In this document: positions 1 to 8,779 of the stretch, piece after piece
How the letters are laid out: the number at the start of each line of letters is the position of its first letter
How positions within the stretch are numbered: the first letter of the stretch is position 1
Assembly: GCF_040712075.1 (NCBI RefSeq)
Contig: NZ_JBFCVL010000005.1
Span: 434,001 to 498,000 of the forward strand
DNA length: 64,000 bases
Source: Fodinicurvata sp. EGI_FJ10296
GTDB lineage: Bacteria > Pseudomonadota > Alphaproteobacteria > DSM-16000 > Inquilinaceae
Direction: 5' to 3'
Notes under the pieces: model-generated
Told to the model about the DNA's origin: nothing
The model's database searches: none
Seen by the model: only the letters and a program-made list of their open reading frames with translations
Program-made: the position numbers and the translations under genes

Positions 1-1596
1 TGGCTGGATGCCGGGCCCGCCGCCGGTCGGCCGGTCAGAGTAATAGCGATCGAAAATATGCGGCAGCTTCTCCGGGTCGACGCCGGGTCCATCGTCGGTG
101 ACGGTCATTACGGCTGTTCCACCGTCCCGTTGCAGCGCGATGTCGACCCTGCCCCCTTCCGGCGAGAAACTCACGGCGTTGTCCACCACATTCTCCACGA
201 CGGTTTCGAGCATCTCCTCGTCCCCCAGGACGCAGAGCGAGTCGGCGATCTTTATCGAGAACGAGACCCGGTGCCGGGTCTCCAGGGCGCCGAAACCTTC
301 CATCGACCGCGACAGCAGCCGTGAAAGATCGATGCGCTCCCGATCCGGTTCGACCGTGTCGGCGCTGGACTGGTCGGCGTGGCGGGCCAGCGATACCAGC
401 GTATCGAGCCGGGCAACCGCCTGCTCGACCAATTCGACCGACCGCACCGCCCGGGGCTGCTCGCCCGCCAGACGCCGCAATGGCTCAAGCGATTGACGGA
501 TGATGCCGATCGGGGTCTTGAAGGCGTGGGCGTTGTCCTCTGCAGCGCGCCGGATGCTTTCGGCGGAATCGCGCAGTCGGCTGACCAGCCGGTCGAACTC
601 GTGTGCGACATCGTGCAGTTCCGGAACCGTGTTCTGCGCGGCGAACGAGGGCGCCTCGGACGCGGCTTCCGCCCCGCGCTGTCCGTCGGTGCGCTGGATC
701 TGGCGGGCGATGCGCCCGAAACGGCGCAGATTGCTCAGGATCGCCACGAATATCGCCGTTACCAGCAGCGCCATGGTCAGATAGACAGCGCCAGCCACGC
801 GGACCTCCGGCGTCATCCAATAGGGTTGGCCGATGGACGTCTCCAGATACGAATCCGTCGAATGCGAGGTGACGAGCGCCCAGCAACCTTGAGACGAGCG
901 AACCGGCGTAATCGAGGTCAGGATTTCCACGTTCGAAGGTGTCCGCCTTTCCCGCTCGGCCGTGTCCGGGGCTTGGGGATCGGGGACATGCCCGTTTGGA
1001 ACATTGGCCAGTTGGTCGGCGATGCTCGTATCCAGGCCGTCCGGCGTTTCCAGCGGCGGAACCTCCGGGCTGGCAGTCTCCGGCTCTTCGTCGTCGGGCC
1101 GCGGAATCCTGAGCGCGATCGGCAGATTTCCGCTGCAGGTCTCGGCCAACCGCGACAGAATCCCCCTTTCGATCAGTTCAGTGCGCTCGAACTCCAGCGC
1201 CGACGTCGGAACGGACGGCGCGGCGGCGACGTAGAAGAAATCGCGCGCCGTTCCCTCGCCGGGGCTGAGCAGCAGCTTCACGCCGGTGTCCGGCCCGATC
1301 AACCCGGCAAGAAATTCGTTCAGGTCAGCGGGGATGCCGTTTTCCCGTTCCAGACGGGCGTGCAGTGCCGCGCCGATGATGGCGCCTTCCCGTTGGGAGC
1401 TTTCAAGCAACAGGTTCCGCTTCTCCGCATCGGCTGCTCTGAGCTGCTGATAAAGAAAGAACGGAACGGCTGCAAAGATGATCAGCACGAAAACAAGACG
1501 CACGACCAATGACGTCGCGAGCCACCGAACGACACCGAATTTCTGATCGGTGGGCAATCCGGCGGCCGCATCGTCATCGGAAGTCAGTTTTGCCAT
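1..1596 (-). CDS. Sensor histidine kinase, 3' end off the window
   Basis: Partial gene; the C-terminus lies beyond the left edge. From the ATG at 1596, 532 codons are visible. There is one N-terminal membrane helix (about residues 31-48), a periplasmic region of about 215 residues, and a second helix (267-290). The dimerisation box follows, with phospho-acceptor H357 in NAHAFKTPIG, then an N-box (ENVVDNAV) and a G1 box (DDGPG). The start codon overlaps the stop of the response regulator gene by 13 nt, so the two are almost certainly translationally coupled partners. The partner resembles ChvI, which suggests a ChvG-type envelope or acid sensor. The H-box HAFKTP differs from the HELKNP usual in ChvG, so the ligand is unknown. 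Confidence 0.9.
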   Translation of the reverse strand, partial: MAKLTSDDDAAAGLPTDQKFGVVRWLATSLVVRLVFVLIIFAAVPFFLYQQLRAADAEKRNLLLESSQREGAIIGAALHARLERENGIPADLNEFLAGLIGPDTGVKLLLSPGEGTARDFFYVAAAPSVPTSALEFERTELIERGILSRLAETCSGNLPIALRIPRPDDEEPETASPEVPPLETPDGLDTSIADQLANVPNGHVPDPQAPDTAERERRTPSNVEILTSITPVRSSQGCWALVTSHSTDSYLETSIGQPYWMTPEVRVAGAVYLTMALLVTAIFVAILSNLRRFGRIARQIQRTDGQRGAEAASEAPSFAAQNTVPELHDVAHEFDRLVSRLRDSAESIRRAAEDNAHAFKTPIGIIRQSLEPLRRLAGEQPRAVRSVELVEQAVARLDTLVSLARHADQSSADTVEPDRERIDLSRLLSRSMEGFGALETRHRVSFSIKIADSLCVLGDEEMLETVVENVVDNAVSFSPEGGRVDIALQRDGGTAVMTVTDDGPGVDPEKLPHIFDRYYSDRPTGGGPGIQP

Positions 1597-2330
1597 CTAT
1601 AGCCAAATCCGGGATAGTTCTCGATTGCCTCGAACGACTCGTCGATCGCCTTGAATTTCTGGCGGATCCGCTTGATGAAAGCACGAACATTCGTCCGGTA
1701 TCCGACATCACCATAGCCGGCCACGAAGCCTTCACCCCGAACCTGATCATAGATCTCGCGATATGTCGTGTCGGTACCGGGGTTGCCGGCGAGAAGCGCG
1801 ACGATCTTGTATTCGGTCAAGGTCAGGTCGACCTCCACATTCTTCCACATGGCGCGGCAATGATCGGAAAACAGTTCCAGATCGCCGACGCGGATGGTTG
1901 CATCGTCGCCCGGTTCACGCCCGGTGTCCGCTTCGGCGGTGGCGGGAAATTTCCGCCCACCGACGATCAGGTGTATGCGGCGCAAAAGAATGGGGAAATT
2001 GCGCGATTTTTCGACGAAATCGATGGCCCCGCCGGCCAGAGCCGCTTCTTCATAAATCTGATCGTTCAATACGGTCAGGAAAATCACCGGATCGTCGAAT
2101 CCTTCCGCGCGCATGGCATTGAGCACATCAATGCCATCCATGCCCGGCATCCGCCAATCCAGCAGGACGACATCGGCCGTGCCCCCGTCCCGGAACCAGG
2201 CCATCGCCTCCTCGCCGGAAGGCAGGCAGGTAACGGACATGCCGGCATCTTCCAGGTTGCCGGTCAACGCCTCCTGGAAAGCCGGATCATCATCGATGAA
2301 CGCAATCCGGCACACCTCAGCCGACGGCAT
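1584..2330 (-). CDS. Response regulator, ChvI-like (receiver plus winged helix)
   Basis: A 248-residue OmpR/PhoB-class regulator. The receiver domain shows the acidic DDD at residues 13-15 and phospho-acceptor D58 in LLDWRMPGMDG. The C-terminal half is a winged helix with WKNVEVDLTLTEYKIV and a final YPGFGYRW wing, much like ChvI of rhizobia. The ATG at 2330 is preferred: AAGGAG lies 12 nt upstream and the overlap with the preceding lipoprotein gene is only 14 nt. An upstream ATG at 2390 would add 20 poorly conserved residues. Order on this strand is lipoprotein, regulator, kinase, all overlapping, which indicates one transcript. Confidence 0.9.
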   Translation of the reverse strand: MPSAEVCRIAFIDDDPAFQEALTGNLEDAGMSVTCLPSGEEAMAWFRDGGTADVVLLDWRMPGMDGIDVLNAMRAEGFDDPVIFLTVLNDQIYEEAALAGGAIDFVEKSRNFPILLRRIHLIVGGRKFPATAEADTGREPGDDATIRVGDLELFSDHCRAMWKNVEVDLTLTEYKIVALLAGNPGTDTTYREIYDQVRGEGFVAGYGDVGYRTNVRAFIKRIRQKFKAIDESFEAIENYPGFGYRWQN

Positions 2331-2937
2331 CGGAGACCGTTGCTCCTTGCCGCTCTCGTGTAAATCGACTGGCGCATTCGCGTCTGGCATCGATATCGTC
2401 CCCCGTCAGGTCATACGATAGAACTCGAAAATCTCGGGTCGCGAGTTCCATGAAGAAGTAAACCTGTAGAACACAGTCGCCCTGTCGATAGTTCCATTCT
2501 ATCCCCGGTGGTCGTGGCGCCACCATGACCGGGTTGCCGATGCGTTCACGTACAGCAGCCTCTGATGCGCCGATTATTTGTTCCAGTTGCCGGATGGCGA
2601 CAATGCCCTGCGCGATCGTTTCCAGGTCGGTGCGGGTATCGCCGTTTTCCTCATCGTCGGTGTCGCCAATGCCAGAAACCGAGGTGTCGACCGGCACCTC
2701 TGCCGTTGGTGCGCCGCTCCCCATCGATGCCGAAGGCGCTGATCTGGTGACCCTGACGGCCGGCACGGGCCCGCTTGGTGGTGCCGGCCTGTTTGGCGGT
2801 TGCAGTGCCAATGATTCGATCGCCCCCGGAACATCCGTAAATCCGACGGATCCAAACTGCGGCATACAGCCAACGAGAACTGTCGCCAGGGCAGCGCCAG
2901 CCGCCATTTTGATCGATTTTCGACGATGGCGCATCAT
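2317..2937 (-). CDS. Lipoprotein upstream of the two-component system
   Basis: A 206-residue protein with a lipoprotein signal: basic start MMRHRRKS, hydrophobic stretch, and a lipobox ending VLVGC. A Pro/Thr-rich linker follows, then a helical segment (QLEQIIGASEAAVRERIG), then a C-terminal domain with WNYRQGDCVLQVYFF. That last pattern occurs in uncharacterised alphaproteobacterial proteins often encoded near ChvI-type regulators (from memory, unverified). It overlaps the regulator gene by 14 nt. A membrane-anchored periplasmic role linked to the kinase is plausible but inferred only from position. Confidence 0.8.
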   Translation of the reverse strand: MMRHRRKSIKMAAGAALATVLVGCMPQFGSVGFTDVPGAIESLALQPPNRPAPPSGPVPAVRVTRSAPSASMGSGAPTAEVPVDTSVSGIGDTDDEENGDTRTDLETIAQGIVAIRQLEQIIGASEAAVRERIGNPVMVAPRPPGIEWNYRQGDCVLQVYFFMELATRDFRVLSYDLTGDDIDARRECASRFTRERQGATVSDAVG

Positions 2938-3073
2938 ATTACAGAACTCCGGATACGGATCCCGATAGCGGACCCCGCCTGACAGCAGGCGGTAATTTTT
3001 TCCCGCAACCTTTCTGGCGGCACAGGATATTTTGATAGCAAACTAACTAATGAGAACGATGCCACATTTATGG

Positions 3074-3088
3074 TTAACAAATTCTTAG
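3074..3088. promoter_or_regulatory. Possible CtrA-type box, one mismatch
   Basis: TTAA, seven bases, then TTAG, against the alphaproteobacterial CtrA consensus TTAA-N7-TTAA. It lies in the AT-richer gap about 137 bp upstream of the lipoprotein/regulator/kinase operon. A single-mismatch match can arise by chance in an AT-rich stretch. Confidence 0.35.
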
Positions 3089-3134
3089 CAAGCACCACTG
3101 TGCGGATACTGCGGGGCCTGGAGACCTGAACCGA

Positions 3135-3458
3135 TCAATTTCCGGATGTTGTGAACGGCTGCCGGACCTTGATCAACCCCTTCATCTCCGAAGGGTCGAT
3201 GACCTCCCCCTTCCGCAGGATTTCCAGCGAGCCTTTTCTGGCCAGATTGGTGATCTGCTGGCGCACTGCATTCAGATATTTGCGCCAGATGTCGGGAGCG
3301 TCACCCGGCTTGCGCCGGCGGTCCGCAAATCGGCGGGCAATGGCGTCGGGCGCGACTGCCGCCCCACCGGCTGTCGCGGCCAGGATCTCCTGAACAATCG
3401 GGTCGTTGACATTGGCCAGTTCCGTATCCGCCTGCATCGGCGCGCGGTCGTCAGACAT
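3135..3458 (-). CDS. DUF3253-like small protein
   Basis: A 107-residue soluble protein. The first part (IVQEILAATAGGAAVAPDAI) and the C-terminal part (WRKYLNAVRQQITNLARKG, then LEILRKGEVIDP and GLIKVR) match the pattern of DUF3253, a small winged-helix-like family of unknown function. The start MSDDRAP at 3458 has GAGAGG about 9 nt upstream; the open frame extends further but without a better ribosome site. It is transcribed on the same strand as the downstream lipoprotein operon but separated by about 200 bp. Confidence 0.75.
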   Translation of the reverse strand: MSDDRAPMQADTELANVNDPIVQEILAATAGGAAVAPDAIARRFADRRRKPGDAPDIWRKYLNAVRQQITNLARKGSLEILRKGEVIDPSEMKGLIKVRQPFTTSGN

Positions 3459-3715
3459 CGTTTCAGCCTCTCTCGAATTTTGAAGCCTAAGCCGTTGCAT
3501 GAGGACAATAGCAGAGGCGTTTGATATTAAACAGATATCGGCATCGCAAACGGCCCGACGCACCGTGCCGGGATTGTCGCGTCCCGCCCGGTTCAATCAG
3601 CAGGATCGCAAACTATCAGGCGAAGCTTACAAGAATCGGGCGCCGATGTGACATTACTGTGGTACAGCCGCACCATCTGCGCCGCCGCCGGACGCAAAGG
3701 AATGTCCACGATAAA

Positions 3716-3997
3716 CTAATGGCCCATACGTGCAAGGATCAGAGCCACTTCCGTCCACCGGTCGCAGCGCACCGTCATGACCTTCACGGTCTCGCGCCCC
3801 GGGGACACATCGGCGTTTGCATCGGCGGCATCGACCAGTTCGCGGCCTTTGACGACCGAACGCAGACCGTCGGGGCTTTCAACAATCACCACATCGGCGC
3901 CGGAAAATTCGAGATCCGTAACACGCGCCTCGTCTTCCGGCCGCCCGGCTCCGGCTTTCTTCGGCGGCCGGTCACCCGCAGCCCCTTGATCGGTCAT
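3716..3997 (-). CDS. Hypothetical protein, 93 residues
   Basis: A small soluble protein not assigned to any family. The first 25 residues are Lys/Pro/Gly/Ala-rich and probably disordered. The rest (VTDLEFSGADVVIVESPDG, then VKVMTVRCDRWTEVALILAR) looks like a short mixed alpha/beta domain. GAGG lies about 10 nt before the ATG. It follows manC on the same strand after 44 bp and could be co-transcribed with it. Confidence 0.6.
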   Translation of the reverse strand: MTDQGAAGDRPPKKAGAGRPEDEARVTDLEFSGADVVIVESPDGLRSVVKGRELVDAADANADVSPGRETVKVMTVRCDRWTEVALILARMGH

Positions 3998-4041
3998 TAA
4001 AACTGTCCCTCGATCTGCCGTGGTTCACACGCTGGCCCGAC

Positions 4042-5544
4042 CTAGTCGGTGCGGCCGTATTGGTCGTCGAAGCGGACGATATCGTCTTCGCCGAGATATG
4101 CACCTGATTGCACCTCGATCAGGTTCAGCGGAACCTTGCCCGGATTTTCCAACCGGTGGGTGCAGCCCAGGGGAAGGTAGATCGACTCGTTCTCGCGGAC
4201 CATGATCTTTTCGTCGTCTCGCGTTACCATGGCCGTACCGTTGACGACGACCCAATGTTCGGCCCGATGATAGTGTTTTTGCAATGAAAGCTGCGCGCCC
4301 GGCGTAACAGTGATCCGTTTGACCTGAAACCTTTCCCCCCGGTGCACTGACTGGTAGAAGCCCCAGGGCCGATAGACGCGGTGCGACACCGACCCTTCGG
4401 GCCGACCCTGCCGGTTGAGCCCCTCGACGATCTTCTTCACGTCCTGCACCCGATCGCGCGAGGCCACCAGGACCGCATCATCCGTCACGACCACGACGAG
4501 ATCGTCAACGCCCACCAAAGCCGTCAGAATTTGCGGCGACTTGACAAAGTTGTTCCGGCTGTCCTGCGACAGCACGTCGCCGTCGAGGACATTTCCGTCG
4601 CCATCCTTGTCGCCGAGATCCCAAAGCGACGACCACGACCCCACATCCGACCAGCCGGGATCAACGGGTACCACAACGGCCTTGTCCGTGCGTTCCATAA
4701 CCGCATAATCGATCGACACTCCCGGCGAGCGGGCGAATCCCTCACCAAGGCGGGTGAAGTCCAGATCGCTATGCGCCTGGGCGATCGCCGTCCGGCATGC
4801 CGCCAGAATTTCTGGCTCGAACCGACCCAGCTCGCCGAGAAACGTGTCGGCTCTGAACAGAAAGATCCCGCTGTTCCAGTAATAGTCGCCGCTTGCAAGG
4901 AACCCTGTCGCTGTCTCGATGTCGGGCTTCTCGGTGAACGACGCGACATGGAAGGCCCGGCCGCTCGCGTCTGCCTTGCCCCCGGCATCGCCCGCGCCCT
5001 GCAGCCCGGTACCGCCGGCGTTCCCCTCCGCCACCGACCCGGCGCGGATATAGCCATAGCCGGTTTCCGGGTGTGACGGGTGGATGCCGAATGTGACCAG
5101 CCTGCCGTCCGCCGCCGCCGGTATGCCGGTGGCCACGGCATCGAGGAAGGCCGGCACGTCCCGGATGACATGGTCGGCCGGCGTCAGGAGCATCAGGGCT
5201 TCAGGGTCCGCTTGCGCCAATGTCATGGCGGCAATTGCGGCGGCGGGCGCGGAGTTGCGGCCCGCCGGTTCCAGGATGATGGCGTCCGGATCGATACCAG
5301 CATTACGGAGCTGCTCGGCGATGAGAAACCGGTGTTCCTGGTTACAAACGACGATCGGCGCCGAGAATGACGCATCGTCATCTATGCGGCCGCTGACCCG
5401 GCGCACCGTCTGCTGGATCAGCGATTCATCCCCGAACAGGGACAGCAGTTGTTTGGGATAGGCGGATCGGGACAGTGGCCAGAGCCTCGTTCCCGCCCCC
5501 CCGGAAAGAACAACCGGTGCAATCTTTCTGATCTGATTCCGCAT
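4042..5544 (-). CDS. manC: Mannose-1-phosphate guanylyltransferase / mannose-6-phosphate isomerase
   Basis: A bifunctional type II enzyme making GDP-mannose from mannose-1-phosphate and GTP, and interconverting fructose-6-P and mannose-6-P. The N-terminal nucleotidyltransferase domain carries GGAGTRLWPLSR with the following YPKQ. The C-terminal cupin domain carries LQKHYHRAEHW, the metal-binding motif of type II phosphomannose isomerases. At 500 residues it is slightly longer than the usual 470-480, because of a Gly/Ala-rich insertion around residues 180-210. The start MRNQIRKIAPVVLSGG at 5544 places the nucleotide loop at the usual distance from the N-terminus. It supplies GDP-mannose for exopolysaccharide or LPS; no phosphomannomutase gene is in view. 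Confidence 0.92.
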   Translation of the reverse strand: MRNQIRKIAPVVLSGGAGTRLWPLSRSAYPKQLLSLFGDESLIQQTVRRVSGRIDDDASFSAPIVVCNQEHRFLIAEQLRNAGIDPDAIILEPAGRNSAPAAAIAAMTLAQADPEALMLLTPADHVIRDVPAFLDAVATGIPAAADGRLVTFGIHPSHPETGYGYIRAGSVAEGNAGGTGLQGAGDAGGKADASGRAFHVASFTEKPDIETATGFLASGDYYWNSGIFLFRADTFLGELGRFEPEILAACRTAIAQAHSDLDFTRLGEGFARSPGVSIDYAVMERTDKAVVVPVDPGWSDVGSWSSLWDLGDKDGDGNVLDGDVLSQDSRNNFVKSPQILTALVGVDDLVVVVTDDAVLVASRDRVQDVKKIVEGLNRQGRPEGSVSHRVYRPWGFYQSVHRGERFQVKRITVTPGAQLSLQKHYHRAEHWVVVNGTAMVTRDDEKIMVRENESIYLPLGCTHRLENPGKVPLNLIEVQSGAYLGEDDIVRFDDQYGRTD

Positions 5545-6247
5545 GCAGGATATTCCCGAACTTCCGGCCGAAACTGCCGGGCTTTGTTGCGGTTCACGAT
5601 GATCCGGTCGGCGCTGCTCCTGATCATCAGTTAGAAGACAAACGATTTCCGTTGACACAATTCAGTAACATAACCGTCTCAGTCCGAATATCGAACCCAC
5701 AAGCTTCCCGAAGTCGACGATCCTGAAAACTGGATATACACAGTGTCACGGCGGCCGTTTGGCATCGACGAGTTCTGGTCGAGATGCGGCGATTTGTTCA
5801 CACAGCCCCGATGCCCGGCATCCCGTGGCCGAGTCGCGGCGCATTGGCGAAACCCAACCCAAGTAATTCCGTAACATCCTGTTATTAAATCATAATTTAA
5901 AAATGCCCAATTTTTAGGCAACCAGTTGGAAGCCAAGGGCACAGCCATACCACAATTCGTCTCCACAGAGTTATCCACAGCAATGTGGGATTTTCTGCCG
6001 ACGCTGCCGTCCGGTTCTCGTCACCACCACGCGTCCGAATCCAAACCTCGGCCGTCGGCCCTCGCTTTGGCCGCGCGGCTGTGATACACCGCCGTCGTCC
6101 ATTCCGGCAAGCGGCGGGTGCGGGTGCCGACCGGGCACAATCCGTGCGAACCGGACATGTTTCGGGTCCGAGATCGTCCCGGGCCGGCGCCGCCCCTTCC
6201 CGCCGAGGTTGTTCCCGGCACGGAACGGTAAAACGAGAAACTTCGAT
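5545..6247. other. Gene-free divergent gap, partly AT-rich
   Basis: About 700 bp between the divergent manC and prfC genes. Around 5860-5935 the sequence is clearly AT-richer than its surroundings. A perfect DnaA-box word (TTATCCACA) lies at 5971-5979. The open frames in this gap lack ribosome sites and family resemblance. The region presumably holds the promoters of both flanking genes, but I cannot place them confidently. Confidence 0.5.
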
Positions 6248-7885
6248 ATGAGTACGTCAATGGTTGCCAATCCATCGGAAGGACAGTCCCTCGTGGCGGC
6301 GCGTGAAGCCAACCACCTGCGGGAGGAGACGGAACGGCGCAGAACCTTCGCCATCATCTCCCACCCCGATGCCGGCAAGACGACCCTCACGGAAAAACTG
6401 CTGCTTCTGGGCGGCGCGATCCATCTGGCCGGACAGGTCAAGGCGCGCGGCGAACGCCGCCGGGCGCGGTCGGACTGGATGGCGATCGAACAACAGCGCG
6501 GCATTTCCGTTACCACGTCCGTCATGACCTTCGATTATGACGGCATCACTTACAATCTTCTCGACACGCCGGGCCACGAGGACTTTTCCGAAGATACGTA
6601 TCGCACGCTTACCGCCGTTGACAGCGCGATCATGGTCATCGACGCCGCCAAGGGCATCGAAACGCAGACGCGAAAGCTGTTCGAGGTCTGCCGGATGCGC
6701 GATCTTCCGATCACGACATTCGTGAACAAGATGGACCGCGAAGGCCGCGACCCGTTTGAACTCATGGACGAAATCGCCGACACATTGCAGCTGGAGACCA
6801 CTCCGGCGTCGTGGCCGGTGGGCCAGGGCATCGATTTCAAGGGCTGCTATGACCTTCGCGCCGACCGAATGCTGCTGATCGGCAAAGGCGAAACGGCCAA
6901 CGATCACAAGACCGGCCCATCCATCGCCGATCCCGCCCTGCGCGAACGCATTGGCGACGAACTCTACGATCAGCTTGCCGAAAATGCCGAACTCGTCAAA
7001 GGCGCCTGCCCGACCTTCGATCCCGAAGCCTATCGCGCCGGGAACATGACGCCGGTCTATTTCGGCTCGGCACTCAAGGATTTCGGTGTTCGCGAAGTTC
7101 TGGACGGCGTTGGCGCCCATGCTCCGGCGCCGCGGCCGCAGCCAACGACCACCCGCGTTGTTGATCCGAACGAAGAAAAAGTGACCGGGTTCGTCTTCAA
7201 GGTCCAGGCCAATATGGACAAGAACCATCGGGACCGGGTGGCCTTCATGCGGCTCTGCTCCGGAAGATTCAAACGGGGCATGAAACTCAAGCAACCACGT
7301 ACCGGCAAAACCCACCAGATATACAACCCCATCCTGTTCTTTGCGCAAAGCCGCGAACTGGCCGAAGAAGCGTTCCCCGGCGACATCATCGGTGTGCCCA
7401 ACCACGGCACCTTGCGCGTCGGCGACACCCTGACAGAAACCGAAACGCTGCGCTTTACCGGCATCCCCGACTTCGCGCCGGAAATCCTTCAGCGTGTCAG
7501 GCTCGACGACCCGCTGAAGGCCAAACAATTGCGCTCGGCGCTGGAAGATATGGCCGAAGAAGGCGTCACCCAGGTGTTCAAGCCGATGATCGGATCACAG
7601 TGGGTTGTCGGCGTCGTAGGCCAACTTCAGCTGGATGTTCTGGCGACCCGCATCGCCGCCGAATACAATGTCAAGGCCGGGTTTGAATCAGCCCCCTATG
7701 TGACGGCCCGCTGGGTCGGCGGTGATGCCAAAGAGGTTCGCGAGTTCGCGGAAAAGAACCGGGGATCGATGGCAGAAGACCGTGACGGCAATCCGGTCTA
7801 TATGGCCCGAAACAACTGGGACCTGAACCACGTCCAGCAAACGAACCCGGACCTCGTTTTCTCCACCACCAGGGAACGTGCCTGA
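6248..7885 (+). CDS. prfC: Peptide chain release factor 3
   Basis: A 545-residue translational GTPase that recycles RF1/RF2 from the ribosome after termination. The G domain is intact: P-loop SHPDAGKTTLTEKLL, DTPGHEDFSEDTYRTL (G3) and NKMDREGRDP (G4). RF3-specific downstream segments include GVREVLDGVGAHAPAP and the C-terminal GSQWVVGVVGQLQLDVL. The start MSTSMVAN at 6248 gives near-family length (about 530). It stands alone in its direction. An imperfect inverted repeat at about 7892-7928 follows the stop and may be its terminator. Confidence 0.95.
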   Translation: MSTSMVANPSEGQSLVAAREANHLREETERRRTFAIISHPDAGKTTLTEKLLLLGGAIHLAGQVKARGERRRARSDWMAIEQQRGISVTTSVMTFDYDGITYNLLDTPGHEDFSEDTYRTLTAVDSAIMVIDAAKGIETQTRKLFEVCRMRDLPITTFVNKMDREGRDPFELMDEIADTLQLETTPASWPVGQGIDFKGCYDLRADRMLLIGKGETANDHKTGPSIADPALRERIGDELYDQLAENAELVKGACPTFDPEAYRAGNMTPVYFGSALKDFGVREVLDGVGAHAPAPRPQPTTTRVVDPNEEKVTGFVFKVQANMDKNHRDRVAFMRLCSGRFKRGMKLKQPRTGKTHQIYNPILFFAQSRELAEEAFPGDIIGVPNHGTLRVGDTLTETETLRFTGIPDFAPEILQRVRLDDPLKAKQLRSALEDMAEEGVTQVFKPMIGSQWVVGVVGQLQLDVLATRIAAEYNVKAGFESAPYVTARWVGGDAKEVREFAEKNRGSMAEDRDGNPVYMARNNWDLNHVQQTNPDLVFSTTRERA

Positions 7886-8225
7886 CAGGCCGTGCCAGCG
7901 TCATGATCGTCGAGTGATGCGCCGGCACGACTCCGCAAGAAGCCTTCTTCTGCGCATGCTTCCGTCTCGTCAATGGGCGACAGACTGACAGATTGCGGGT
8001 ACATTGCCGGGGCAGGGTCAGAAGCAGGCGGAGACGGAGATGCGCAAGCTCATTGCCTGGAACATCCGCGGTTCGGGCACGCCCCTTTTTCAGGCAGGCT
8101 GGTCCAGCAAGCCGATGACCCTGCTCGAAGCGCGCTCACGAACGGCGGCGTCATTTTGCGCTATGCATCAAATCCGTAAGCCGCATCGGCGGGCAAACCT
8201 GACATTCCGCGGGCGCTGAAGGGTC
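7886..8225. other. Convergent gap with no clear gene
   Basis: 340 bp between the convergent prfC and the unknown gene at 8226-8627. The only structure I see is an imperfect inverted repeat (GTGCC...GGCAC arms at about 7892-7928), a possible terminator. A 59-codon open frame at 8040-8219 on the plus strand has a GGAG six bases upstream but no recognisable content. This is the one large convergent gap in the window without the dispersed hairpin repeat. Confidence 0.4.
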
Positions 8226-8627
8226 TTAACCATCAGGACCGGTATTCACGACCAAACGGTTTCCGCTCCGGTCGAATACTGCATAAGCGGTAAGGTCACG
8301 CCCTTGGAGCACATCGCCTGCCATTTTCTCAAGTAGCGGATTGGCATCGTCGCCGGTGGGTGCTTTACCGCCTTTGTTTTCTACGGTCGATGCCATTATC
8401 ATATCCCATGGATGACCAACGCCATCGGCCTCGTCCATAAGTGCCTTGCGGCTGACCCTGGAAGTGAGTTCGATATCGTTGACCATAACCGGGGTCAAAG
8501 TCCCGCTGGATTTGTCCGTCGCGACTTGGTCAGACATTTCAACCTTGAGCAGCACGAGCAGCAGGCGTTGGGGAACCTCGCTTCGCAGACCTTCGGCGAT
8601 CATGGCGTCGAAATCGTTGTCATACAT
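8226..8627 (-). CDS. Hypothetical protein, 133 residues
   Basis: An acidic soluble protein of no family I recognise. It starts MYDNDFDAMIAEGLRSEVPQ, contains LLLVLLKVE and VNDIELTSRVSRKALMDEA, and ends in YAVFDRSGNRLVVNTG. There is no signal peptide or membrane helix. The ATG at 8627 has GGAG six bases upstream and is preferred over an in-frame ATG at 8687, which has no ribosome site. The amino-acid composition is balanced, unlike the Arg/Pro-rich antisense frames. Confidence 0.6.
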   Translation of the reverse strand: MYDNDFDAMIAEGLRSEVPQRLLLVLLKVEMSDQVATDKSSGTLTPVMVNDIELTSRVSRKALMDEADGVGHPWDMIMASTVENKGGKAPTGDDANPLLEKMAGDVLQGRDLTAYAVFDRSGNRLVVNTGPDG

Positions 8628-8779
8628 CCGTTTCTCCACAGCGTCGGTGACCGCTACTTTTTCTCCGACCGTTCCTGAATAGAACATGTCGGACTATCGT
8701 GTGCCAACCGGTGTTGCTCGGAGCGCGTTGGCAAATGGCACCACTGGCTGATCCGGCGGATTTTTACGACGGTCCACCG

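Noticed and set aside
5971-5979. Replication origin suggested by a DnaA box
   Set aside because: Only one perfect box, no cluster, and no dnaA, hemE, parAB or similar genes nearby.
8040-8219. A 59-codon plus-strand open frame with a good GGAG site
   Set aside because: No recognisable content, a basic low-complexity end, and it lies in a convergent gap; not supported as a gene.
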